Below, in pieces: positions 27,145 through 34,930 of a stretch of DNA of 64,000 nucleotides (positions are counted from its first letter, which is position 1; each line of letters begins with the position of its first letter). Location of the stretch: contig CAZQTW010000005.1 in assembly GCA_964596165.1 (NCBI GenBank), positions 1-64,000 of the forward strand. The letters run 5' to 3'. The notes beneath the pieces are model-generated. The model was not told the origin of the DNA and searched no databases. It saw nothing but the letters and a program-made list of their open reading frames with translations. The position numbers and the translations under genes were made by a program. Origin of the DNA: CAYUQT01 sp964596165. Lineage in GTDB: Bacteria > Planctomycetota > Phycisphaerae > UBA1845 > JAFGLZ01.

Positions 27145-27753
27145 TCAAGACGCCTGTGACTTGGGCGGGCCGGCCTTGAGCAGGTTAATGCTCGCGTCCA
27201 GAATCGCCTCCGGCTCGGCCATTCGGCCCAAACCGACCGTCTTGCACGACAGCCAGCCGGCTTCCGGACCGACAAAGTGATATCCCAACCCGCGAAGCAA
27301 CTGAACGTTCCGTTGCACGATCGGATTGGACCACATCCGAGCGTTCATCGCCGGCGCCATCAACACCGGCGAGTCGGCGCTCACGATCAGCGTGCTGACG
27401 AGATTGTCGGCCAGGCCCGCGGCGGTCTTCGCGATAATGTTCGCCGTCGCGGGCGCGACGATGAGCAGGTCGGCCAGGTCCGTCAGACGGATATGCGAGT
27501 GATCCAATTGTTCGCCCGCATGCCAGAGAGTCGTGAAGACCCGCCGTCCGGTCAATGCCTGGAATGTCAGAGGCCCGACGAAGTGTGTCGCCGCCTCCGT
27601 CATGACCGCCGTAACACCGCACCGCTGCTGCACCAACTTGGAGACAACCTGGCAGACCTTGTAGACGGCAATGCCGCCACAGACGGCCACGACTACCTCA
27701 TAGCCTTCAAGGTTGGGCGATTCCGACGGTTGTTGGCCGGACGCACTGCTCAT
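27145..27753 (-). CDS. coaC: Phosphopantothenoylcysteine decarboxylase (CoaC domain only)
   Basis: A 202-residue HFCD flavoprotein decarboxylating phosphopantothenoylcysteine in coenzyme A synthesis. The FMN-binding opening is VVVAVCGGIAVYK. The catalytic histidine region SHIRLTDLADLLIVAPATAN and the substrate-recognition motif APAMNARMW are present. The CoaB synthetase half of the usual CoaBC fusion is absent, so CoaB must be elsewhere. ATG 27753 follows GGTGGA at good spacing; a GTG at 27768 is less likely. It ends the yicC-gmk-rpoZ-coaC run, the order widespread in bacteria, with a 77-base gap after rpoZ. Confidence 0.9.
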   Translation of the reverse strand: MSSASGQQPSESPNLEGYEVVVAVCGGIAVYKVCQVVSKLVQQRCGVTAVMTEAATHFVGPLTFQALTGRRVFTTLWHAGEQLDHSHIRLTDLADLLIVAPATANIIAKTAAGLADNLVSTLIVSADSPVLMAPAMNARMWSNPIVQRNVQLLRGLGYHFVGPEAGWLSCKTVGLGRMAEPEAILDASINLLKAGPPKSQAS

Positions 27754-27830
27754 GGCTTCCACCTGCACCCGCGATCGCGATTCACCACCCCATCCGCCCG
27801 CCCATGGCGGGCCACGTGTCCGGAAGCGAT

Positions 27831-28052
27831 TCAGGCCTTGGGCTCGGTCAACCCGCTGGCTTCATAGTCGATGCCGATCTTCCCTTCCAGGATCTCTTGC
27901 ACGACAATCTCGAGCGGCGGCTTGCCGCCGGGGTCCACCATAGGTCGTTCCCCCCGCATCAGCTCCAACCACCGCTTCTGCATCAACGCCGTCAAACGAA
28001 ATCTTCCCCCAACCTTCTTCGCCAACACGTCGCTTTTCAGGTGTTCGATCAT
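27831..28052 (-). CDS. rpoZ: DNA-directed RNA polymerase omega subunit
   Basis: A 73-residue omega-like protein; SDVLAKKVGGRFRLTALMQK is the conserved RpoZ/RPB6 helix that clamps the beta-prime subunit. The acidic tail (EIVVQEILEGKIGID) is also typical. Its ATG overlaps the gmk stop (ATGA), giving translational coupling, and gmk-rpoZ-coaBC is a classical order. Sequence alone is short, so context adds much of the confidence. Confidence 0.88.
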   Translation of the reverse strand: MIEHLKSDVLAKKVGGRFRLTALMQKRWLELMRGERPMVDPGGKPPLEIVVQEILEGKIGIDYEASGLTEPKA

Positions 28053-28687
28053 GTGAGTTTATTGACCTCCCCTGGGCAACCGTTCCCGGCCGCCGCTCTA
28101 TCATACCTAGGCCGATTCCGCTCATTTTCAACGATCCCTGCAATCTCCGCCACGGCCTCATCCAGCAGATCGTTGACCACGAAGTAACGATACACGCCCG
28201 ATTCTCGCGCAAACGCGATCTCACCATTGGCATTCGCCAATCGTTCGGCAATGACTTCCTGCTTGTCCCGACCCCTTCCTTGAATGCGATCCACCAACAC
28301 CTGCGGATCGCTGGGCAAGACGTATACCATCACGGCGGATGGAAACTGCTTGGCCACTTGAACGCCGCCCTGCACCTCAATCTCCAGCAAGACGTCTTGC
28401 CCGCGGGCCAAGGCCTCTTTTACCGGTGTGGCCGGTGTCCCGTAGAGATTACCAAGATATTCCGCATGCTCCAGGAACTCGCCCTTTGCGAGTCTTCGCT
28501 GAAACTCGTCGCGCGTGATGAAGTAGTAGTGTTGACCTTCGACTTCATTCCTGCTCTTGGGCCTCGTGGTCGCCGAGACGCTAAGCTTCGCTCCCAGACG
28601 TTCCGTCAGCCGGGCGCAGATCGTGCTCTTGCCCACCCCGCTGGGCCCGCTGATCACCACCAGAACACCCCGTCCACCGCCACTCAT
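28049..28687 (-). CDS. gmk: Guanylate kinase
   Basis: A 212-residue kinase making GDP from GMP. The P-loop is GPSGVGKST near residue 14. SATTRPKSRNEVEGQHYYF binds GMP, and LLEIEVQGGVQVAKQFP and VDRIQGRGRDKQEVIAERL follow. ATG 28687 overlaps the yicC stop by four bases; upstream in-frame codons are only the yicC region read in another frame. The stop overlaps the rpoZ start in the same way. Length is normal. Confidence 0.96.
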   Translation of the reverse strand: MSGGGRGVLVVISGPSGVGKSTICARLTERLGAKLSVSATTRPKSRNEVEGQHYYFITRDEFQRRLAKGEFLEHAEYLGNLYGTPATPVKEALARGQDVLLEIEVQGGVQVAKQFPSAVMVYVLPSDPQVLVDRIQGRGRDKQEVIAERLANANGEIAFARESGVYRYFVVNDLLDEAVAEIAGIVENERNRPRYDRAAAGNGCPGEVNKLT

Positions 28688-29562
28688 TCGACGTTCTGCA
28701 CCTGTTCCTTGATCCGATCGATCATCGCCTTGATTTCCACGATCTGTCGGGACACCTCGCTGTCGTTCGCCTTGCTGCCGATCGTGTTCGCCTCGCGGAG
28801 CATCTCTTGAGCCAGGAAATCCAGTTTTCTGCCGGCCAGTTCCTTGCTGTCGCACAAGGTGGAGAACTGATCCAAATGGCTGGTCAACCGAGCGATCTCC
28901 TCACTCACGTCGCACCGCTCGGCGAAGATGGCCACCTCTTTGACCAAGTCCTCCTTGTCCAACTCGATCTGAACGTCCGCGAGCAGGACACCGACCCGCT
29001 GGCGCAGTCTTGCCTGGTAGGTCTTCACGACCTCGGGGGCACGACGTCGAATGACCTCCACGTGCTCGCGAACGCGTGCAACGTGTTTGAGCAGGTCTTC
29101 TCGCAAGGCAAGCCCTTCGTTCCGACGCATCGTCACCAGCCGATCGATCGCCTGATCGGTCAGACGGCGAACGATCTCCCACCAGTGCTCCTTGGCCGCC
29201 TCGTCGACCTCGCGATGCTGACACACGCCCGGAAGGTCGAGCAGCGTTCCCAGATCGATGGATTCCCCTGGTCCGTTGCCGATCGACCGGAGCTGTTCCA
29301 CGTAGCTCCGAATAGCCGCCGTATTGATCTCATACGCCGCTTCGGCGCTCGTGTCGCGCACGCGAACCACGTACGTCACGCTTCCTCGTCCGAGTCGATC
29401 ACGAATCAGCCGCTCCACCTCCGTCTCGAGAAACTGCAAGTGCTCGGGCAATTTGATCGTGAGCTTCAGGTACCGGTTGTTGAGGCTGCGGATCTCGAGC
29501 GCATAACTCACGCCGTTTTCATCCAGGTGAGCCTCCCCGTAACCCGTCATGGACAGGATCAT
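28684..29562 (-). CDS. yicC: YicC-family endoribonuclease
   Basis: A 292-residue protein with both YicC blocks. The N-terminal one is MILSMTGYGEAHLDENGVSY and EIRSLNNRYLKLTIKLPEHL. The C-terminal DUF1732 block includes EEIARLTSHLDQF and GRKLDFLAQEMLREANTIGSK. YicC proteins are reported to be RNases linked to stationary-phase and small-RNA turnover. AGGGA lies seven bases before the ATG. It heads the overlapping yicC-gmk-rpoZ cluster. Confidence 0.94.
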   Translation of the reverse strand: MILSMTGYGEAHLDENGVSYALEIRSLNNRYLKLTIKLPEHLQFLETEVERLIRDRLGRGSVTYVVRVRDTSAEAAYEINTAAIRSYVEQLRSIGNGPGESIDLGTLLDLPGVCQHREVDEAAKEHWWEIVRRLTDQAIDRLVTMRRNEGLALREDLLKHVARVREHVEVIRRRAPEVVKTYQARLRQRVGVLLADVQIELDKEDLVKEVAIFAERCDVSEEIARLTSHLDQFSTLCDSKELAGRKLDFLAQEMLREANTIGSKANDSEVSRQIVEIKAMIDRIKEQVQNVE

Positions 29563-29619
29563 ACTCGTTCCCTCTGCTGAAGATACGCGGACTCGTATCC
29601 CCCATCCACCCGCAAACGG

Positions 29620-30084
29620 CTACTTCGGCGGCTGAGGCACCTGCGGAGCCTGGCCGGACGGAGGGACCACCGGCGCCGCGGGAACGGCGGGCGCCGCCGT
29701 CGGCGGTTTGGCCTCGACGGGCGCCCCGGCAGGCGACGGAGCCCCTTCACCCGCATCTGATTCGGGCATGGGACGAGCCCCCTCACCCGGCGACGCCGAA
29801 GTCGGTTGCGCGATCGCGGGCGTACTCACGGTAACCTTGCGGAAAATGAAGTTGTTCATGACGGCCAAGAGAAGAAAGAGCCCGGCCAGACAAACGGTCA
29901 ACCACGTGAAGAAGTCGCCTGTCTTCGCCCCGAAGGCACTGTGTCCGCCCGCACCTCCGAACGCGCCTGCCAGGCCGCCGCCTCGCCCCTTCTGGAGCAG
30001 AACAACCACGATCAGGAGGAAGCAAACGAGCAGAAGCAGGATGGACGCAAACACCTTCCAGAAGACCGCCACACCGAGAAGCAT
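29620..30084 (-). CDS. secG: Preprotein translocase subunit SecG
   Basis: Subunit of the SecYEG export channel in the inner membrane. Two hydrophobic spans flank the conserved cytoplasmic loop LLQKGRGGGLAGAFGGAGG and HSAFGAKTGDF. The C-terminal third is a Pro/Ala-rich tail of about 65 residues, longer than in classical SecG and probably disordered. ATG 30084 has GAGGG at good spacing; a GTG directly before it is also in frame. It follows tpiA, a very common pairing. Confidence 0.93.
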   Translation of the reverse strand: MLLGVAVFWKVFASILLLLVCFLLIVVVLLQKGRGGGLAGAFGGAGGHSAFGAKTGDFFTWLTVCLAGLFLLLAVMNNFIFRKVTVSTPAIAQPTSASPGEGARPMPESDAGEGAPSPAGAPVEAKPPTAAPAVPAAPVVPPSGQAPQVPQPPK

Positions 30085-30177
30085 CACAGAACCCTCATAC
30101 CACCGACCATTGTGTTGAACCCATGGCGACCATCGCCATCAAATCCCGGTCCGTCCGGGGGCTATCCCATTGCCGTC

Positions 30178-30954
30178 TCAGAGCTTCTTCGCGCTGAGGG
30201 TGGCCTTAATGATCTCGAAGAAGTCCGCGGCCTTCAGGCTTGCGCCGCCCACCAAGGCACCGTCCACATCCGGCTGGGCCATCAGTTCCATCGCGTTGCT
30301 CGGCTTGACGCTACCGCCATACTGTATTCGAATCGCGTCGGCCGTCGAGGCATTGTACAGGCGTGCCAGGACATCCCGGACATGTCTGTGCGCCTCCTGT
30401 GCCTGTTCCGGAGTCGCGTTTCGACCTGTGCCGATCGCCCACACAGGCTCATAGGCGATGACAACGCCGGCGGCCTTGTCGGCCGTGACATTGGCGAGCC
30501 CGCCCTCGGTCTGGGTCGTCAGAACCGCTTTCGTCTGTCCCGCATCGCGCTGTTCAAGCTTCTCGCCTATGCACAGGATCGGTGTCAGGCCGGCTTCAAT
30601 CGCCGCATGGACCTTCTTGTTGATCAGCGCGTCGTCCTCGCCCTTGCCGATCGTGTGGCGCCTCTCGCTGTGACCCAGAATGACGTACGTACAACCACAA
30701 TCGGTCAACATCCGCGGAGAGACCTCGCCGGTGAACGCCCCTTCCGCCTCGTACCACATATTCTGAGCGCCGAGGCGTATGATCGTGCCCTCTGTGGCCG
30801 CCTTCACGGCAATCAGATACGGGAAAGGGGGACAAACGGCCACATCCGTCGGAACCGACTTCGCCACTAGCCGACCGAGTTCCTCGGCGAGTTCGCGAGC
30901 GGCCTTTAACGTCTTGTACATCTTCCAATTGCCGGCTACAAACGGACGCCTCAT
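30178..30954 (-). CDS. tpiA: Triosephosphate isomerase
   Basis: A 258-residue glycolytic TIM barrel interconverting dihydroxyacetone phosphate and glyceraldehyde 3-phosphate. FVAGNWKMYKT holds the catalytic lysine. ILGHSERRHTIG holds the histidine, AYEPVWAIGTGRNATPEQ the glutamate and lid, and IQYGGSVKPSNA the phosphate loop. ATG 30954 has GGAGAGG upstream and places the family motif at residue 4; the open frame beyond it is not TpiA-like. secG follows after 93 bases. Confidence 0.97.
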   Translation of the reverse strand: MRRPFVAGNWKMYKTLKAARELAEELGRLVAKSVPTDVAVCPPFPYLIAVKAATEGTIIRLGAQNMWYEAEGAFTGEVSPRMLTDCGCTYVILGHSERRHTIGKGEDDALINKKVHAAIEAGLTPILCIGEKLEQRDAGQTKAVLTTQTEGGLANVTADKAAGVVIAYEPVWAIGTGRNATPEQAQEAHRHVRDVLARLYNASTADAIRIQYGGSVKPSNAMELMAQPDVDGALVGGASLKAADFFEIIKATLSAKKL

Positions 30955-31121
30955 GATCTCTGTCCTCTCCTTCCTCGCAACGTAACACCGGATATCGAGA
31001 GAGAATCCACACGCCTCGGCCGGGCCATCACCCAGCACCTTCTCCCCCTCAGCCGAGTCCGAGCGACCGCTTCGCCACTCTGGGTGCGGTGTCCGGCAAT
31101 TCCGCCCGGTCGGAACCATTT

Positions 31122-31129
31122 ATTATAAT
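31122..31129. promoter_or_regulatory. Palindromic ATTATAAT, possible -10 element
   Basis: A perfect TATAAT can be read on either strand (plus 31124-31129, minus 31127-31122) in the divergent tpiA/ctpA region of otherwise GC-rich DNA. No good -35 box was found at standard spacing on either strand, so it is only a candidate, more likely for the minus-strand tpiA-secG unit. Confidence 0.3.
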
Positions 31130-31180
31130 GGAAAGGGGCGCCGAGGGCTACGGAATTGTCTCGCCGTACTCGACCGTGCG

Positions 31181-31209
31181 TTGACATACCCGGGCGGCCC
31201 CAGTAGAGT
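31181..31209 (+). promoter_or_regulatory. Putative sigma70-type promoter of ctpA
   Basis: A perfect TTGACA at 31181-31186, a 17-base spacer and TAGAGT at 31204-31209 (4/6). The expected start is near 31216, about 54 bases before the ctpA ATG. This is the best promoter match in the window. Confidence 0.6.
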
Positions 31210-31269
31210 CAAGTGAGTATACTAGCCCGCGGCCGATAGGAAGCGGCCGATCCCTTGGGAGCCCCTTTG

Positions 31270-32610
31270 ATGCCGAAGCGCAATCTGGCCTGGATGCTGG
31301 TGATCATTCTCATCGCCCTGCTCTTCTGGCAACTGCCCAGTACGGTGGCCCGACGGGACACCGTCTATCGCACATTCGAGCCCCTGGTGGACATCCGGGC
31401 GGAGATCCTCAAGAACTACGTCGAGGAGGTCGACGAAAAGGATCTGATTCGGGGCGCGATCGAGGGGATGCTTCAGAGACTCGACCCCTACAGCAGCTTC
31501 TTCGGACCGGAGCAGATGGCCGATCTGCAGAGGGATACTACCGGCAGCTTCGGCGGAATCGGGGTATTGATCGACATGAAGGATGGTTGGCTCACGATCA
31601 TGAGCCCCATCGAGGACAGTCCGGCGTTCCGCGCCGGCGTACTTGCCGGAGATCGCCTGCTCGAGATCGACGGTGAAAGCACCAAGGGCATGACCATGAG
31701 CGATGCCGTCAACAAGCTCACCGGCAAGCCCGGGACGAAGGTCTCCATCACGGTCCGGCACGAACTCAAGAATGAGCAGGTCACCGTTACGCTGACTCGC
31801 GACAATATCAAGATCATCTCCGTCAAGGGCTGGCAGCGGCGCAATGGTTCCGATTGGGACTACATGATTGATCCTGAACTGAAGATAGGCTACGTCCGTG
31901 TGTCCAAGTTCATGCCGGACACGGCCAAGGCAATCGACGAAGCCATCAAGAGACTCCAAGCTGAAGGTCTTAAGGCCCTGATCCTCGATCTTCGCCTGAA
32001 CCCCGGCGGTCTCCTCGAGTCGGCCATCGAGGTGTCCGACCTCTTTCTGGACGGCGGCGTAATTCTGTCCACCAAGGGACGTTGGTCTCAGAAGAAGGAC
32101 TCGATGGCCAAGAAGGAGGGAACCTATCCGAAGTTCCCGATGGCCGTCTTGGTCAACCGTTACACGGCCAGCGCGGCCGAGATCGTCGCCGGTGCGCTCA
32201 GAGACCACAAACGCGCCACGGTGATTGGCGAGAGGACATTCGGAAAGGGGAGCGTCCAGAACGTCATCCGACTTGAAGACAACCAGGGCGCGATCAAGTT
32301 GACGACCGCTTATTACTACTTGCCCAACGGCGAATGCATCCACAAGACCAAGCAGGCCGAGGCAAGCGGCAAGTGGGGCGTCGAGCCGTCGGTCGACATC
32401 AAGCTGACCGAAGAAGAACTCCTGGAGGTCATCAACTCACGTCGCGAGGCGGACATCATCCGTCCGACAAGTCTGTCCTCGACGACCTCAACGGCGACGC
32501 GGGCCAAGTCGGGATTGGTAATCGACCGGCAGCTCGATCGGGCCCTGAAGAGCCTCAGGGACGAACTGAACTCGCCCCGAACCGTCGACGCGGCCCGTAA
32601 AGCAGGCTGA
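31270..32610 (+). CDS. ctpA: Carboxy-terminal processing protease (S41, CtpA/Prc-like) with PDZ domain
   Basis: A 446-residue exported protease. A hydrophobic N-terminal segment (LAWMLVIILIALLFW) anchors or exports it. A PDZ domain follows (GSFGGIGVLIDMKDGWLTIM to LTGKPGTKVSITV), then the S41 core. The catalytic Ser is in NRYTASAAEIVAGAL and the Lys in GERTFGKGSVQ. It cleaves envelope proteins from the C-terminus. The start is ATG 31270 with GGGAG eight bases upstream; an in-frame TTG five codons earlier is less likely. tsaD follows after 25 bases, probably in one transcript. Confidence 0.92.
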   Translation: MPKRNLAWMLVIILIALLFWQLPSTVARRDTVYRTFEPLVDIRAEILKNYVEEVDEKDLIRGAIEGMLQRLDPYSSFFGPEQMADLQRDTTGSFGGIGVLIDMKDGWLTIMSPIEDSPAFRAGVLAGDRLLEIDGESTKGMTMSDAVNKLTGKPGTKVSITVRHELKNEQVTVTLTRDNIKIISVKGWQRRNGSDWDYMIDPELKIGYVRVSKFMPDTAKAIDEAIKRLQAEGLKALILDLRLNPGGLLESAIEVSDLFLDGGVILSTKGRWSQKKDSMAKKEGTYPKFPMAVLVNRYTASAAEIVAGALRDHKRATVIGERTFGKGSVQNVIRLEDNQGAIKLTTAYYYLPNGECIHKTKQAEASGKWGVEPSVDIKLTEEELLEVINSRREADIIRPTSLSSTTSTATRAKSGLVIDRQLDRALKSLRDELNSPRTVDAARKAG

Positions 32611-32635
32611 CGCCTGAGGAACCTCACGACTCTTC

Positions 32636-33646
32636 ATGACTCTGGTGCTAGGCATCGAGACTTCGTGCGATGAAACGTCTGCCGCCGTGGTCGTCGACGG
32701 GCGCGACATCCTTAGTAATGTGGTTGCCAGCCAGGTTGACTTGCACCGCAAGTTCGGCGGCGTCGTGCCGGAAATCGCCAGCCGCGCCCACATCGAGTGC
32801 CTAAACAACATCATCAATGAGGCCCTGTCCAAGGCAAATGTTCAGGGAAGACAGATCGATGCGGTCGCCGTCGCCCACACGCCGGGACTCATCGGCTGTC
32901 TCCTCATCGGCGTCACGGCGGCCAAGAGCCTGTCCTGGGCCTGGGGCAAGCCCCTGATCGGCGTCGATCACGTTCAGGCACATCTGTGCGCGGCGGCCAT
33001 GCCTCTGCCACAGTCACCCTGGCCGGCCATCGGACTGGTCGTCAGCGGCGGCCACACCGCCCTCTACCGTGTGGATGATTTCGACCGGATCGAACTGCTT
33101 GGATGCACCACCGACGACGCGGCCGGCGAGGCCTACGACAAGGTCGCCAGTATTCTGAACCTCGGCTACCCCGGCGGGCCGGTGATCGATCGAACCGCCC
33201 AAAGCGGCAACCCAGCGGCTGTCCGTTTCCCGAGGACGATGCTCGCGGCCGACTCCCTGGACTTCTCCTTCAGCGGCATCAAGACCGCCGTGCTTTACCA
33301 CGTTCACGGACCGGGCAAGACCAGCGGAGGACTGGAGCGACTCGCACCCCAGGACATCGCCGACATCGCCGCCGGTTTTCAGGAGGCTGTCACCGACGTC
33401 CTGGTAGCCAAGACCTTGCTTGCCGTCAACCAGACGGGCATCAGAACGGTCCTCCTCGGCGGCGGCGTGGCGGCCAACAGTGCCCTCAGAGACAAGATGA
33501 ACCGGGCTTGCCGGGCGACGCAGATCCCCCTTTATCTTCCCCCCTTGCCCCTGTGTACCGACAATGCGGCCATGGTCGCCGGCCTGGGTTATCACCGGCT
33601 TCTTCGCGGCCACATCGACGGCCTGGAACTGGAGGCCATCGCCTAG
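32636..33646 (+). CDS. tsaD: tRNA N6-adenosine threonylcarbamoyltransferase
   Basis: A 336-residue ASKHA-fold enzyme transferring threonylcarbamoyl to A37 of ANN-decoding tRNAs. The opening LGIETSCDETSAAVV is diagnostic. FGGVVPEIASRAHIECL carries the metal-site histidine, then VSGGHTALY, LDFSFSGIKTAVLYH and LLGGGVAANSALRDKM. Length is normal. No tsaB or tsaE is nearby. It follows ctpA closely and precedes the DUF362 gene by 89 bases. Confidence 0.97.
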   Translation: MTLVLGIETSCDETSAAVVVDGRDILSNVVASQVDLHRKFGGVVPEIASRAHIECLNNIINEALSKANVQGRQIDAVAVAHTPGLIGCLLIGVTAAKSLSWAWGKPLIGVDHVQAHLCAAAMPLPQSPWPAIGLVVSGGHTALYRVDDFDRIELLGCTTDDAAGEAYDKVASILNLGYPGGPVIDRTAQSGNPAAVRFPRTMLAADSLDFSFSGIKTAVLYHVHGPGKTSGGLERLAPQDIADIAAGFQEAVTDVLVAKTLLAVNQTGIRTVLLGGGVAANSALRDKMNRACRATQIPLYLPPLPLCTDNAAMVAGLGYHRLLRGHIDGLELEAIA

Positions 33647-33735
33647 TTGATCGCCGCATGATTCATCCGCGCCAAACCTTCCAAAGGACGGGCCCTTCCG
33701 CTCAAATAGCCGCGTCGTTTCCAGGAGGTGAACGA

Positions 33736-34860
33736 GTGGCGAAGCTGACACGGCGGGAGCTCATCAAGTTCGGTGCAAGTGCGGCGATGGGAGGGGCGGT
33801 GCATCTCAACCCGGGATGCGAATCATTCACCCCTCCCCTCACCCCGACGGACAAGACGGCCCGTGTGGCGGCCATACGGGGCACGGACCTCTACGCAATG
33901 ACCCGTGACGCACTGGCGGCGTTCGGCGGAGCCGAGGCGATCGTCAATCCGGGTGAGACCGTCTTTATCAAGCCCAATTACGGCGCCGTGGACATGATCG
34001 ACCTGGACACGATCGCGACCGGCTCATGCACCAAGCCCGAAATCGTCGTCGCCGTTGCCGAAGCGTGCCTGAAGGCCGGCGCCGCCAAGATCATCATCGG
34101 CGACGGCGCACAAGTGCCGGTCTTCTCCTGGGAGAGCCTCAAGACGCTCGACGGCTCGACGGATCTGGCCGCGGAGGCCGCTCGCCTCAACGCCACATAC
34201 CCCGGCGGCGTCGTTCTGGCGTGTCTGAACTCGGATACGCCTGAGTGGGATGCCGTTCCCTCGCCCAATACGGGACTGGGCGAAATCAAGGTATCAAGCT
34301 TTGTGTCCCGAGCCGACCGTATCATCTCGATCCCGGTCCTCAAGACTCACATGATGACGCAGATCACCGCCTCGATGAAGAACTTCGTCGGCGTGGCGCC
34401 CACCCGTGAATACGGGTACGGAACCCCCTCGCGAATTAAGCTCCACAACGCCAAGGGCGGAATCGAACGGTGCTTTCTGGACATCGTCGACGGCTTGAAA
34501 CCCGACTTCACGGTCATCGACGGCTCCATCTGCGGCGAGGGCAATGGGCCTGACATCGTTCCCGGCATCATCGGCGCCACTGTGGACATGAGGGATCGGT
34601 TGGGCGATTGGCTCGTCCTGGCCAGCAACGACCTCGTCGCCGCGGATGCGACGGCCGCTCGCATCATGAGCCACTCGGCGGAGGACATCAGACACATCGT
34701 TGACGCCTACAACCGGGGCATGGGCCAGATGAAAGAGGACAGGATCGAACTCGTCGGCGCAACCCTTGAAGAACTGCGCGTTCCCTGGCAACCCGCCGGC
34801 GATTTTCGCGCCATCTCGTACCTGGTCATGCAGAGCGTCGGCTTGCTTTTCGGAAGATGA
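33736..34860 (+). CDS. Tat-exported DUF362 protein
   Basis: A 374-residue DUF362 protein. GTG 33736 is preceded by a near-perfect AGGAGGTGA, so I prefer it to upstream in-frame codons. The N-terminus has a twin-arginine motif (LTRRELIKFG, Arg6-Arg7) and a possible lipobox-like LNPGC. DUF362 features include FIKPNYGA, EACLKAGAAKIIIGDGA and SIPVLKTHMMTQITASMKNF. The ferredoxin domain found in some DUF362 proteins is missing. The biochemical role of the family is not established; export by Tat suggests a cofactor-containing envelope protein. Confidence 0.8.
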   Translation: MAKLTRRELIKFGASAAMGGAVHLNPGCESFTPPLTPTDKTARVAAIRGTDLYAMTRDALAAFGGAEAIVNPGETVFIKPNYGAVDMIDLDTIATGSCTKPEIVVAVAEACLKAGAAKIIIGDGAQVPVFSWESLKTLDGSTDLAAEAARLNATYPGGVVLACLNSDTPEWDAVPSPNTGLGEIKVSSFVSRADRIISIPVLKTHMMTQITASMKNFVGVAPTREYGYGTPSRIKLHNAKGGIERCFLDIVDGLKPDFTVIDGSICGEGNGPDIVPGIIGATVDMRDRLGDWLVLASNDLVAADATAARIMSHSAEDIRHIVDAYNRGMGQMKEDRIELVGATLEELRVPWQPAGDFRAISYLVMQSVGLLFGR

Positions 34861-34930
34861 ACGCTGCCCATAATGGCCAGGCCGGAGCACCGCGCACCGC
34901 CCCACATGAAATCTCGTACGGAGTCATACG

